Assembly (NCBI GenBank): GCA_036244855.1
Contig: BQKZ01000377.1
Span: forward strand, 1-64,000
DNA from: Temnopleurus reevesii
Lineage: Eukaryota; Echinodermata; Echinoidea; Temnopleuroida; Temnopleuridae
Length of the DNA stretch: 64,000 bases
Direction: 5' to 3'
In this document: positions 1 to 12,888 of the stretch, in pieces
Layout: each line of letters begins with the position of its first letter
Numbering within the stretch: the first letter of the stretch is position 1
Position numbers and translations under genes: made by a program
The notes under the pieces: model-generated
Databases searched by the model: none
The model's input: the letters and a program-made list of their open reading frames with translations, nothing else
What the model was told of the DNA's origin: nothing

Positions 1-98
1 TTCTACCTCTCTCCCTTTTACTCTCTTTCTCCCTTCTACCTCTCTCCCTTTTACTCTCTTTCTCCCTTCTACCTCTCTCCCTTTTACTCTCTTTCCCC
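1..98. repeat. 33-bp pyrimidine-rich minisatellite
   Basis: Three consecutive copies of a 33-base unit beginning ttctacctctctccc start at 1, 34 and 67. CT-rich simple sequence continues to about 160. The array is cut by the window edge. Confidence 0.9.
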
Positions 99-235
99 CT
101 CTTTATCTCTCTCCCCCTCTCTCCCTATCATCTCTTTCTCGTTTTTTATTTCACTGTTATACTCCTCTTTGACTTTCTTATTTCCTCTCTCCTTCATCTG
201 CACTCCCTTTATCTTTAACAGCTCTAGACAACAAA

Positions 236-712
236 TTGCCCACTTTATTAATGGATTCAAATTTCCTCACGTTTCCTGCCAACAAACAGGTTGATAACAA
301 TTGAACTATAATACTTGGAATACGCCTCCTATTCTCATTCTCATACAAATCATATTTATATGGGCTTGAATGTATATGGGTCTCCACGTCAAATTTAGCG
401 GGAGGGGGGGGAGGGGACGTTGGGGCCCTAGCGTAACCCTCTGAGCTGGGCTAACAAGCAAAATGTCATCACCAAATGGCCCAGTTTATTAATTGATTCA
501 AATTTCCTCACGTATCTTGCCAACAAACAAGTTGATAACAATTGAACTACAATACTTGGAATACGCCTCCTAGTCTCACTCTCATACAAATCATATGTAT
601 ATGGGCTTGAATATATATGGGTCTCCCCCTCAAAGTTATGGGGGGGGGGGGGGGTGTGAGCTAAAATTTAGCACACCCTCTGAGCTGGGCTGACAAGCAA
701 AAGCTCATCACC
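236..712. repeat. tandem pair of a dispersed 241-bp repeat
   Basis: Two direct copies (about 236-470 and 477-712) share most of their length with a 241-bp offset. Both contain gttgataacaattgaact and tacttggaatacgcctcct and end in a G-run followed by ctgagctgggct. Related pieces with tacaatacttgga and gtcgggcaagcctcggg occur near 16700, 17010 and 33490, so this is a dispersed family. No coding potential was recognised. Confidence 0.8.
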
Positions 713-3138
713 TATTTTCGCGCCCTTTTTACCTCTAATTGTGGCGCCCCCTAGCTCTGACCGCCCCCTAAGGTGCGCGCATGACATATGTAAATGAGTG
801 AATAAAATACACCATGCATTTGATCAAAATAGTAGAAATTCTATAATTATGTTAAAATCATGCTGCAGAAAAAGACAGTCAAGAATAGAAGAAAAGGAAA
901 ACATGTTATGCATTACCTTACATGTAAACAGTATACATGGAGTTTGAATGTGGACGCCGTGTATAATTTCATGAACCTAACATAGCAACAGATACATAAT
1001 AGCAAAACATGTATCAACTCTTTAGAACTAAATGCAATAGACCATTTCCCAATGTATTCAAATTTAATGCACGCTTCATTGTGTAATGCAAAATGGCAAA
1101 CTATTTGTTCACCCGATATAAAATAATCTTACATCAATAGTAGGAATGTGAATACCATGCAGTGTATGTAATGTTGCAAGGTTGGTCAAGCTACAATGTC
1201 GGTCCAACCTACCAATGTTGATATATGCAAGTAGCATTCTTTTTTCTGGTATTCTCATTATTTTTAACAGCTGAATACATAGATTGGCTAGAGGAAAATG
1301 AGATTAAATTTGATATACAACGAAAGTGATCTATTGTAGCTATGCTAGTTTCAAGCAAAGACACTGCATTTTATAGCCAAGGGAAGCAGTGAGGAATACT
1401 GTATGATAGAGTTGCACTTGATGCTTTCATTAAAGGCACTTGTGTCTCAATAATAAATAATTTATGACAGGAACTAATTAACTTGTTATCAATAAATCAA
1501 TCAATACATACACACAGAAATTTGCACAATATATACACATGTTGAACAAAGGGGAATTTCACCTACGAATGAAAAGAACTTGACTTTGAATACAAAGGAA
1601 GAAATCAAATAACACTTAAATATAAATATGATTAACTGGTGTTCGTCCAATTTCTTAATGACCTGTTAATAATCTGTTACAAACATTTGTAGTAAGCTGT
1701 TTAAAAAAAGGTATTTCCTCATTTTCAGAAAAGATTAGTAGCAACAAAAATAATTTGAACTTTTGGTAGGCTGAGTTTAAATAGTTTGTATATTGAGAGT
1801 TGGGAAGTTGTGGATGTTTAACAAATAAAAACTGTCCTGCTCAGAGACATGAATAACTACATGTTTATTGTAAATTATCACTAATAGATCTTATTTATAT
1901 ACATCTGTACAATTCCTAACTTTTATATCATTCTTTGATTTATATACAAATAGAATATGTCTATGATGAAAGACAACTAAAGTAATGTTTATTTCTATAC
2001 AAAAACATGCATCGTTACACATCAAATCCAACTATGCTCATCCCTACAAAAACACATTAAAATTCATATGTGTAGAAAGTGATGATTGTAAACAAAAGTG
2101 AATATACAAAGTTGATTGTGTTGACCTTAAAATTCTCACAAATAAAAAGATCAAATATTAATAGGACATATTCCTCTTTATACATGTATGCACCTGTATG
2201 TCGTTTAAATGAGATCATAATACATTTTCGATGACATATCAACCATTTAGTTCAAAGTTTAAATGTAAGGAGAACAAGTAAGACATCGAAACACAATTTG
2301 GCTTCAGGCAACCCAAAGAAATTGAAAAAAGCCCCCCCCCCCCCTGGATTTCCTTTTGTTCTCTACGGTTTACATCGGGTAGGAAAGTGTCATTTATCAA
2401 AATTAAAATCATCATGTGATGCCAAGGTACGTGAAATCCTATTCTAAGCCCAGAATCATCACATATTTTTAAAAATATCTTACATTTCCAATATTAAAAA
2501 AAAAAAATAAACTGAGGTTAAGTGTCATAAATCTAAAGGAGGCCGGGTTGCTAAAAGGTGATTGATTACAATTTGCAGTTGATTTGCAAATGACAATCAG
2601 ACTCAATCTTGCATATGAACCATCTAGAAAACACATGATGTTAGCCAAACAGAGCATGGATTTTGATTTCATCCAGCAAAAGAGAATTTTGTGGTCCTAA
2701 GAGATTTGACTTACGTAGCATTCCCTGTAATTTTATTCACAGTTAACTTGCAATTGATTGCAACATTGCAACTAAGTGAGCCTGAATGAAACTAATGGTG
2801 ACACCACGTTGTATTCTTAGAGTGTACATCATAAAATCAAACAGAATGACTGTTCTAATTTTCAATTAATTCGCATTTGATCTGCAAATGTCATCAGCTT
2901 TCTAGGAACACTACATTTGCATTACCATAATTTAAAGAAATACAATAAAGCAAAACATGCTTCTGATTCAACACATTAATTTTGTTTTCACCTTGTCGGA
3001 CCTGCATTTTACCTTATCAAAGGGCTCATAAAATGAAGAGTAAGAAAGTCTTGGGCACTGTGCTGATTTGATGTGATAACATTGGACCAAAGTTGGTGAT
3101 AGAGGGCAGCAGACATGTTGAGATGAGAGCACAGTTGA
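713..3138. other. 3' flank of the CIB gene, no gene recognised
   Basis: AT-rich DNA downstream of the CIB stop codon. It probably includes that gene's 3' UTR, but I could not fix a polyadenylation site. Short related phrases such as ttgcagttgatttgcaa recur near 2570, 2745, 2865 and, in intron 6, 3680. A C-run lies at 2332-2345. The open frames here are short and look non-coding. Confidence 0.6.
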
Positions 3139-3160
3139 TTACAGGCGAATACGGAAGGTG
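3139..3160 (-). CDS. CIB1: CIB exon 7 (stop)
   Basis: A 22-nt terminal coding piece after acceptor TTTTCCAG. It completes an Asn codon and encodes TFRIRL and TAA. It matches the family's conserved C-terminal tail and is in phase. Confidence 0.85.
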
Positions 3161-6100
3161 CTGGAAAAATAAGAAGGAAATAGCGATATTTAGAACACAT
3201 TAGAATGGGTTGGTTTTTGCACTGTGTGTTATGGGGTTTCCTTACAAGAAGTGCTCCTGAGAACAAGGTAATTAAATCTAGCCAGATATCAGGTTTTTAC
3301 ATTTTTTTCAGGTTTACCTATTTCAATGCTAATAAGAGTTAAATTTATGGGGCACACAATGTCTAACACTTACTTCATGAAGTCGGGCGCCTTGGAGATA
3401 ACATGTTCAAATTCAGCAAATGAAAGAGCATCGTCATCATCCAGATCAGCCTCTTCAAAGATCTATAAGGGAAAAATATTCCGATCAGAAAATTAATGGA
3501 TGCCACTATAAGGCAAGGATGCTTTGGAGAAAAAGAAAATCATTCCTTCTGAGCAAAAAGCAAAATATCAAAAAGGTTCATCATTGCTGGTAGACATAAA
3601 ATTGCTTTCGGAGCCTGATTTTTCACATTCTATTTCACAATCTACAATGGTACTAAAGGTTTGCATGTCCATTTACAACTAATATGCAGTTGATTTGCAG
3701 TTGATCACAAGTTTCTAGCAACACTATCCTAACAGTTGAAGACTCACGTTATTGATAAGGTGTTGCATGTCTTCATCTGTTATCTGTTGTTCGCCTGTCA
3801 GTCTGTTCACCATCTCACGCAGGTCAGCACTACTGATGAAATCATCCTCATCAAAATCTGCACACGCAAAAGAAGGAAAAATATAGAGAAGAAAAAAACG
3901 TACATTTACTGTCAAAGCTATTATCGAGTATATACATTTGCCTAGAATTTGATTTGGAAAGTACTATTCGTTGTTAGGATGGTGATACATGTACATGTAC
4001 ATTGTAGATGCTTTAAACAACACACAAGAAAATTTGGGTTGACAAGGGAAATTTAACAAAGTCATCCCAACTGGTTTACAGCTTATTGATGTTAGTTACT
4101 ACATCCTTATTTACTCCAGCCAACACAGGAATCAACTTTCACAGACAACACATACGGGTAATTCCATGGGGTTGGGTCCACTTTTCATGCAAAGTCCATG
4201 TAACGTAGTGATCCACTTTGTCACTTCACCATGAAGATCAATTCAGATCTTCTTAAGCTTTGATTTATTGATGAAAATTGCTTTTTTTTCTCAGTTACAC
4301 ACATTTGGATTTGAAATCTTTTCTGGATTTGAAGGTACAGGTATACAAAAATTTCACTACGTTACATGGACATCCCACTGCTTTTGCATGTGCAAGAAAT
4401 TGTCAGGTATCAAATTCTAATATATGCTATGGTCTTTGAGGAATACTTCTGGGTGGGACACAGTTTTGGGGTAATGTCATTATTTTACAATACTTGCCTG
4501 GTTTGAAAAAGCCACAGATTTAGGGTTTCTGGATGTCACAAAAATAGACCCAACCCCGTGGAAATACCCATACATGTAGTTTAACCGCGTTATAACATGG
4601 TCCTTGGAACAATAACGTTTCATCTTTCAAATTGCAACCTTATTATCCAAGAAAAATACATAATTTGCAAAACTAAGAGTCGGGGCCTCAAATATGATGT
4701 TAGAATGAGTGCTCACACTTTCATTATATCAGAGCTGGTTATGAGTTTGGGCAGTATTTTTTCTTGTGAATCGGAAAGTTTAATATTCTAGATCTCATTT
4801 CAGAGTAATGATGAGCATTAGGAAAGTTTGCAATGGGGAGAAAGTATTTGTAGGGGTACATTTTTCCAATTGTAGTCAATTCTAAAAAGATGAGATCGTT
4901 GGCATTACAATTATATTACTTTTTACCATCTATTGCCATTACAATTGTATCGTATTTGAATGAATTTGAATGAATGTACTTGAACTGAACTGAAATTAAA
5001 ACTTGTTCGAGTATCACTTTTGGGACTAAGGAAATAAAAGGATTGATAAAACTGCAGAATAAATAGACAAATCAAGTGGTCATTTAAATATCACAAGGGA
5101 ATGTGCAGGTGAGAAATTCCCAATGAAGAAGATCATGAAAACAAACAATCTATATATGTGCATATCACTTAATTGATAACACACATTATCTGGAACTGAT
5201 CCACATTAAAAGCAAACAAATTTGCATTTGTTATTAAGAAACAAGGATATCATGGCAAGATAGGGAAAGAACAAACATTGGCAAAATCCATTGTAATAGG
5301 CAAGGTGTGGTGTAGAATATGTGTGAAGAAAATAGGGGGAAAATCAGGTAGTTTTTTCTCTCTGGTGAGATCAATATAGAGCGCAAGGAGTGACCCTAAT
5401 TACAGTCAAACCTGTCTTTGGAGCTACATGTCTATGATAAACACCTGTCTGAAGTGGCCACCCAAATTGGTTCCCTCCTGATGAAAATGTGTGCTGTAGA
5501 ACCTTTCTATTGACATGCCTAGTAGTGACTCTTCACAGAGATATGACCTAAACAGCTTGGCTACTGAATTAATTGATCTAATTTCCATGCTAGTCTTCCT
5601 ATCAAAGTACTGAGACAGTTACCCCCAGTAGTGAGTGGCACTATATCTATGTAAGTAAAAGTGCAAAAAATGGGTATACACTGGTAGATTACTATGGTTA
5701 CAATGAGACAAGATTATAGATATAGATTACTGATAAACAGGATGCAAAAATTGATGTGAAACAAGCTCATGTATTCACAAATTGATTTACATACTATACA
5801 GTAACTGTGCACATAAGTAGGAGAATATCATTGTACATATTCTGTCTTATTTTAGTTTGAAATGCCTATCAGCTGTTATTCCTACTGAACACTAGATGAA
5901 TGGACCGCTAGCCGACACAGGGCAAAATAAATGAAACTTGTGCGTGGAGTGTGACTTCTCTTTCATTTTGCACGTCAGGTGATAATCAAGCCATTTCTAG
6001 GTCGATTTTATTCAAACAAACTATGAACATGCTCTGATTTGCTATTGAAAACCTGCATTATCGTAATGTTTTTACTGCAGCTCACAAAAAGAAGTTAATT

Positions 6101-9100
6101 ATCTGGATTGCCATCTCTCCCAAGACTGATGTTAATGTCTACAGTAACTGTATCATTACACATACCGTAGATTCTGAAGGCATATTCAGCTTTCATGCTC
6201 TTGGGGGCCGAGTCACTGAAGACAGATATCATGTCAAGAAAGGTCAAAGAGCCGTCCTCTGTCGATGTGGTCACAAATTAGCGAGACTATAACCCCAGCA
6301 AAGCTTTCCGCTTATAAAGTACTCGTAATAATTGATTATACATACCGTAGATTCGGAAGGCATATTCTGCTTTCATGCTCTTGGGGGCAGAGTCACTAAA
6401 GACGGACATCATGTCAAGAAAGTCCTCAAAGGTCAAAGAGCCATCCTCCGTTGATGAGAAGACCTTGCAGATGCGGTCCTTGAAAGGGTTCACCTGCCAA
6501 GGTAAGAAAGGAAATGGCAAAGAAGACGTTATCAATAGTAACTTGTTATCAAAAGGCTTTATAAAAAACTTGAAAATCTCTCCAAAATTCAGTTAAAAAC
6601 ATCTCAGGGCGCTACAAACCCACTTGCCCGAATGCCTAGGGCAATGAAATCGAGCCATTGGGCAACTAAATAAGATTGTCACTGGCCCAAATAAGGCATA
6701 TTTGGGGAGGGCCATTAGTATGAGAAGCCACTTGTGCTATCGGGAAAGTGGTGCAAAAAAATTCTTGTAGCACCCTGTATCTTTAGGATTTGTTTTAATG
6801 TTTATGCAAAGCTGCCAACTTGAGTCAGTGGAAATTCCTAATAATCCTGCTACAAATTAGCAATCTTTGTAAATATAATGTTGAAATGCATGAGGCTTAT
6901 GTTGCCAAGTTTAGTAATCTTCACTGGAATCAACACAAAATTTGACAAATCTGAGGCCAAAATTAATAATAACTAATAGTTAAAATTTGTGATATTTGGC
7001 AGCTATGTTTATGGATGCTCAAATGCCTCTGAATCTATCACATGTCACCAACAAAATTACACTTGATTCATGCATGGCTGTACATGTACACTGTCTGTCT
7101 ATTTACAGGATATGAAAAATGCTTTGTGCCAAAATGAGTAAAACTCTTGACACTAAGTCATGAATTTAAGATGATGAACATTACGATTAATAGCATGGTC
7201 AAATCTAATTAAGGCATATAGGTACAACCATGTACATGAAAAATATCAATAAAACTTGAGAGAAATGCAGGCAAAATACCATAAAATTTCCCATTAATCA
7301 ATGGCTACAAGAAATTTCTCTGAATGGGAGTATTTGTTCTGGACAGTTGTTTGAGATTGAATCAGCCCCATTTTGACATTATAAGAAGATTTTGACAACA
7401 GTTGGTGTTCACCCATGCATGAATGAAAATTGATTCTGCAAATGGATGTTGACAAATAGGATTATGAAATAACTTTAACAACGAAAATCTTTTGATGATA
7501 GTTTGAAAACCTTTTTTTTAAATTATTATTATCGAGTGACATCAATAAGAAATGATTAAATTAAAAAGTAATATTTAGAAAGAGAAAATAACTAAATCAT
7601 TATAAAATTAAGAAAGTTCATATTAATAAACTGAAATTTACTAAATACATGTAAATAGTTTTAAAATTATTATCTTTTATCAAGATCTGTACCGTGAGTT
7701 CTGGAAGCTTTAGAATTGTGTCCATAGGAAGGCATGCATTCTTATCTCTCCTCACTGCGTCAGGGTCTAACAGATGAAACCTCTTGTGGACACTGTACAA
7801 AATGAAATATAAATGGAAAAATTAAATCATAGAAATCAAATCAAAGAAATATACTAATTCTTTTTTATAAGATGGTCGTGAGTTTCAGGTAAGACCCCCT
7901 CCCCCTCCCCCCCCCTCAAAAAAAATGGAAGCTGAAGAATGTCTTTTTAGACAAATTGCATCTGTAAGTCAGAAAAAGTATTTTTCTAATAAACTTATTT
8001 TTCAATTTTTTAAACATATTAGGCCTAAATATAGAAAATAGAAGAAAGAATGAAGCAAAATTGGCTTAAAACTTTGGAAAATGACCTTTTAACCAAATTC
8101 AATGTGTCTGCATAATCATACGGAAACTGTCCTTTTTTCGGGTTATATTATTCATGTTTTCCGATAATTTAACTGTGATATTTTTAAAGTATGAATGAAA
8201 AGCGAAAAAAGGAAAAAAGTTCAATAATACATGCCATATTGGATCATGATGATTTTTACACATTTAGCTAGCCATATACATGTAGCTAATTTGCATTACA
8301 AGTCAATTCAGTTCCTGGACACTCCCTTGTTAAAGCCCAAGTATAGTTTTGGTAAAGATTAAGAAATGTGAATTTTTGGGATATTTACCATGACATGTAA
8401 TTTTTTATACACATTTTAAGACCATAGCATATTTTTCTACGAGCTAATTCTTTTGAAAATTTGAATTTGACCGTTAAATCGTATTTAGNTGCACTGAAAT
8501 TTACTGAATACATGTAAATAGTTTTAAAATCATTATCTTTTATTCAGATCTGTACCGTGAGTTCTGGAAGCTTTAGAATTGTGTCCATAGGAAGGCATGC
8601 ATTCTTATCTCTCCTCACTGCGTCAGGGTCTAACAGATGAAACCTCTTGTGGACACTGTCAAAAAATAAAATAAAATAGAACAATTAAATCATATGCTAT
8701 TTGTTCATTAGATGGTCTTGGTTTTCAAGTATATAAAGCCCTCTACCCCCCCCCCCCCCCCTGAAAAAAAAAGGAAATAGGATGCCTAAGAATGACTTTT
8801 AAGAAAAATTGCACCGCTAAGTCAGAAAAGTCAGAAAAAGAGGTTTCTTTTAATAAATCTATTTTTCATTTTTTTTTACAAATTAGTCCTACATGTAGAA
8901 AATACAAGTAAGAATTGAGCAAAATGGGCTTAAAACTTTGGCAAATGGCCGTTTAACCAAATTCAATGTGTCTGCATAATCATACGGAAAACATTCTTTT
9001 TTGGAGGGGAGGGGGATTATGTTTATCATGTTTCCTATAATTAAACTGATTCTTTTTCAAATCTGAATGAGAAGCAAAAATGTTTAAAAAAAGTTCAATC

Positions 9101-11840
9101 ATCCATGCCATGTTGGATCGTGAAGATTTTTACACATTTAGCTAGCCAGAGAGTCAATTGGCATTACCAGTCGATTTTAGTTACTGGACGCTCTATTTGG
9201 GGGTTGTTGTGTTCGGATGGAATGATAGGGATGCTATCCTGTTTTAAATTCTGGTTTTTTTTTTTTATTGTTGAATATAAAAAACGCACATCTGTAACTA
9301 CATGTAGGACTGCTAATCAGTATCACGATCTTTTTATTTTTTAGAAAACATTAGTTCATTTTATTTCTCCATCGTTTTTCCCTTAATATATTTTTTTTTG
9401 TATTGTGGGATCATTTTAACTTCCACATGTGCATTATCAGTAAATGCAAGATAAAAACTGCTGAGTAAATAACTGAAGTCCGGTCAGACATGAAGGAGGA
9501 AACACCCAACAACCCATTTTAAAGACCAAACGCATCATTAGTAGGTAAAGCAGACTGTGTGTCCAAAGGTCATATTTGTGCAATGGCATGGTATGAAATA
9601 GTATCATTAAGTATACATTTGTTCATGCATATCCGGGTTGTCGTATATCTGTTTACATGTAAATGTCAAGTCAGTCAAGTCAAAGATAAGTACTGTTAAG
9701 TTTTGATTGGAGAAAATTATTGTATTCTTATATTCATCGTAAGGTTATTTTAAATGAATTATCAATCTTTTATGAAGGTTTCTTTCAATATTACAATTTT
9801 TCATCCTATATGTGTACATGCATGGTGCGTTGATAGAAAGTTGGTGTTGATCACAAATCACTTGCAAATCAGTTGTTTATTGAATTTTGAAACGGGCATT
9901 TGAATTTATTGCCAAATATGTGTAATGGAAAACAATGAATTGTGGTCGCTTATCATGTTAACAATTTAGGGGAATGGGCGATTCTAGCAAAATAATTTTT
10001 TTAAGGATTTAATATTCTTTTCATCAACACGCAAATGGTTATGATAAACATATTTGTAATGTTAAGAATTTTTGTGAAATATTCTTTTTTATCTCTTTCT
10101 ATTCATGGATCTTTTTTACAGCACCAGATTTTCATTTGTTTACTACATTCCTTTGAATAGAACAAAACAAATACAAAGGATAGACACACTAAATAATATA
10201 CTTCATGTAAGCAAAGAATATTTCAATGAAATTGCAGAGGGGAACACTGCAAAGGAATTGATCTTTCAAGGGTGGACCCAAACATACATGACAAACCTAC
10301 ATTCTGCAAGTAAGAACAAGGTTTATCAAAAACAAGAAACAACATTGACACAAATCTTAACAAAACAAAATGAACAAATTTGGGCAAAATTAAGTGATGT
10401 AGGGGATGTACCTTTATATTTAAAGCCAATATTTTTATCGCCAAATTTTGTCTTCAAATCTACTTAAAAAGAGACATGATATCATAAACATGTTGTACAA
10501 AAGATTGTACGAAAAATTAACAAGTTTTGGAAAAGTTATAACCTAAAGTGTGGAAAATATTTTAGCGTCGTAGCCCCNTTACATACGAAACTATTGAATA
10601 TGCAGCTCTACCAATAATGAAATACTTTAAAATACATGTATGTAAAGTGACTTGAATAATGCAGATATCTGACACTTTTTTAATCTTGAATTGTTAAAAA
10701 AAGGTTTATTAGTTGGTGCACAAATAAGAATCCTCAAATAAAGTACATACCGGTACCTTTGCCCATCTTCCAAATGATCTAGAAAAATTGCTTTTTGAGC
10801 TTTTAATGTGATCTTTCCAAAATGTTCCAAAATTCATCAATAAATTATTATTAAATTCCTCATACATTTTACTTATCTCTTGAGGTTCTTTACACATCCT
10901 GAAATACACAAAGAAGAATGTCTATGGCCAGGAAATATTGATGTTGCTTTATTCATAAACATTTTTTATAGCCATAAAACTTGTCTTATTTAAATCTCCA
11001 GGGGACCCAACAAATTGATGATACATTTTTTCCCAAAAGCTTTTAGAAAAGATTTTAACGGGAAATTTAAAAAAAAGTAAAGAAAAAATATGGTATACTA
11101 TCTTGTCTACACAATTTTTCTTTGTGGAATACTTACTGCAGGATTTCTTTCTTGCTGAAGAATGTCAGTTCCTGGAAATAAAAAGAAAATAAATATGGAA
11201 ATGTTAGATTAAATATATATTTAAACTTAAGACTGATACCCCAAAGAAGCCTAGATGTACATGAAAAACGAAAGAAGGAAAAACAACCAAAGTATGAGCC
11301 ACATTAACAATTAAGAAATAAGAAATTCAAATTCAGATCTGCAACGTTTTGCTTGTAAAAAAATAAATCAACAACTTATTCTTCAAACATCATTTGATCT
11401 TTTCTATAAGAAAATTGAAGAAACTGTAGTGAAGGCCTAATGAGCTCATCAATAACGTTACACTTACAAACAGTGCAAATTAAAAAAAGAAAAAAAAAAG
11501 AAAAAAAAAGGGAGATTGGTGAATGATTGGAACTGCAACTGGAACTTGGAAGGCAACAATTGAACCGCTTAGAGAAAATAGCATGAACAAGGAAATATAA
11601 AAATACATAAAATTTGACTGGGGTGCAGTAAAAATGAATAAACATTATAGTTTAACAAGTTTACTTGAACTACGAATTCATTCAAACATAAACAAATTAC
11701 AACATAAGAGTAAGCTCAGATCACAGCTCACAGCCGGGCGTCAACAACAAACACAGCCGAAACTCTTGGCGACATGATGCGTCACTCACCTGATAGTCGT
11801 CGAGTTCCGCTTCGGTGAAAACACTGTGGGAACCTCCCAT
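3139..11840 (-). CDS. CIB1: calcium and integrin-binding protein (CIB1/CIB2-like), complete, 7 exons
   Basis: Joining 11790-11840, 11137-11171, 7693-7792, 6346-6493, 3748-3857, 3374-3462 and 3139-3160 on the minus strand gives 555 nt, encoding 184 aa plus stop. Every junction has GT-AG ends and matching phase. The family is about 185-190 aa, so this looks complete. The start MGGSHS fits an N-myristoylation signal, as in CIB1. Two canonical EF-hands are visible: D112-F-D-E-D-D-F-I with D123 at position 12, and D154-L-D-D-D-D-A-L with E165 at position 12. The C-terminal TFRIRL resembles the CIB2 end, while the start and the HVIS region resemble CIB1, so the exact orthologue is unsettled. CIB proteins bind Ca2+ and partners such as integrin tails, kinases and, for CIB2, mechanotransduction channels. 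These roles are known for the family and not shown here. Confidence 0.93.
3374..3462 (-). CDS. CIB1: CIB exon 6 (EF-hand 4)
   Basis: Acceptor CTTATAG, donor GTAAGTG. Encodes [18 protein letters not shown] and [10 protein letters not shown]. Loop position 6 is Asp rather than the usual Gly. The other ligand positions, Asp154, Asp156, Asp158, Ser162 and Glu165, are intact. Confidence 0.93.
3748..3857 (-). CDS. CIB1: CIB exon 5 (EF-hand 3)
   Basis: Acceptor TGTGCAG, donor GTGAGT. It completes the Asp112 codon and encodes the [12 protein letters not shown] loop followed by [10 protein letters not shown], a segment closely similar to CIB1. Confidence 0.93.
4152..4573. mobile_element. fold-back MITE in CIB intron 5
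   Basis: Inverted arms: tacgggtaattccatgggg-ttgggtcca on the left mirrors gacccaaccccgtggaaat-accca on the right. Inner arms with catgtaacgtagtg (4198) mirror cactacgttacatg (4356). About 420 bp, non-coding. Confidence 0.75.
6166..6258 (-). pseudogene. truncated second copy of CIB exon 4
   Basis: The 3' two-thirds of exon 4, including the donor GTATG, is repeated about 180 bp downstream in gene order. It carries several substitutions and a 9-nt in-frame loss that removes the residues EDF of LTFEDFLD. The 5' part and its acceptor are missing, so it is probably not a normal exon. Confidence 0.8.
6346..6493 (-). CDS. CIB1: CIB exon 4
   Basis: Encodes residues 63-111, from [14 protein letters not shown] through the degenerate second EF-hand ([15 protein letters not shown]) to YAFRIY, ending in one base of an Asp codon. 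Acceptor TTGGCAG, donor GTATG. Confidence 0.93.
7693..7792 (-). CDS. CIB1: CIB exon 3
   Basis: Encodes residues 30-62 ([10 protein letters not shown] to LPELT), with acceptor TTGTACAG and donor GTACAG. An identical 100-nt copy lies at 8556-8655; either could be the one used. Confidence 0.9.
8556..8655 (-). CDS. duplicate CIB exon 3 after an N junction
   Basis: Base-for-base the same exon as 7693-7792, with its own acceptor TTTTGACAG and donor GTACAG. It lies in a block (8490 to about 9340) that parallels 7630-8488 with diverged, indel-rich intron sequence. A single N at 8489 joins the blocks. The exon is 100 nt, so including both copies would shift the frame. Allelic duplication in the assembly is the likeliest cause. 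Confidence 0.8.
9345..11136. other. CIB intron 2, mostly unclassified
   Basis: AT-rich DNA with one N at 10578. A 120-codon plus-strand frame at 10105-10467 has no recognisable domain and AT-driven composition; I treat it as chance or an unknown repeat. Confidence 0.5.
11137..11171 (-). CDS. CIB1: CIB exon 2 (35 nt micro-exon)
   Basis: Acceptor TTTCCAG and donor GTAAGT flank 35 nt encoding [11 protein letters not shown] plus two bases of a His codon. The FFSKKEIL helix is typical of the family. It is too short for an ORF search and was found by joining phases. Confidence 0.9.
11790..11840 (-). CDS. CIB1: CIB exon 1 (start codon)
   Basis: Encodes residues 1-17, beginning [17 protein letters not shown], and ends CAG with donor GTGAGTGA. 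The ATG at 11838-11840 is chosen because Gly2 and Ser6 give a myristoylation consensus and the spacing to the first helix matches the family. Confidence 0.93.
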
Positions 11841-12888
11841 CTTCGAAGGCGATTTTAGGAAAGAGGACGAGGAAAATTAAAAGTTTCTTCTTCTCCTGTA
11901 AACTCTATAGAATATAAGACGTTTGACCGTCAGTATGGGTCCGTTCTGGTTGACTTTTCCCCCCTCAAACTATGAAACAGATAGATATTTGAGATATCTT
12001 CACCATCGTAACAGTCTGTGCAAGACTCAACTGCAGTTACGTCGTAGAGGGCTCACTACCAAAACAATCAGACATCGACATTACCAAAATACCAGTTGAA
12101 AAATTTATTATACATAATTTGCTTTTTCTTCGATAAAAAAATGATAATTGAATTGGAAATAGTACAAGGTACAAGTGCATAGCTAGTTGATGTAAGCCTA
12201 CTTGCGACTAGCAAAAAAATAAATGAAAAAATATTTTAAGATAGAATAAAGAAAGAAACAACAAGGAAATGGTAGCTGTATATTTGCTAAACATCTCCTA
12301 TATCTTACCAAGTGAGAGAAAGGGAGCCAGAAAACAATATTTAAAGCAAAAAAACTGCTGCTAAATCATTCAGTATATTCAAATGAAATATATTTACGTT
12401 CGGTTTCTTAATAAAATTGAGAACAATGACTTGTAGATGTATGCATATAAATGATAGAGCTGCTATACGATGACATTTTGAAATAATTTGGTTATCATTT
12501 GTCACAAAAATTAAATGTTTTCAGAGCTCTAATCTAAAACCAAATCTACAGCCATTATGTCAAAGTAATTTTTCTGACCGTTGGTACATAAGATTGAATA
12601 ATATCATAACAAAGAGAACACAACTTTTTAATAAGAATATGTTTCGAAGTGGCATCACTTCATCTTCAGCTTAGATAATAATTACTAGTTAGGGTTTACG
12701 TATATAGCAATACGTAAACATGTGATTTCATGGCAACTGACCCAAAATAATGAGGTACAGTATAACAATTGAGAGGAATGAAAACATCAAAGGTCGTGTC
12801 GTTCTTAAACCTTGTTCTATTTGTTTAAGAGGGGGAAAACGAATAAAAATAAAGGGCAATCATCCCTGTTATTTTTTTGCAGCTTAAT

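Noticed and set aside
10105..10467. 120-codon plus-strand open frame in CIB intron 2
   Set aside because: No recognisable domain, AT-driven composition (Asn, Ile, Lys, Thr) and no nearby splice partners. Kept only as a note.
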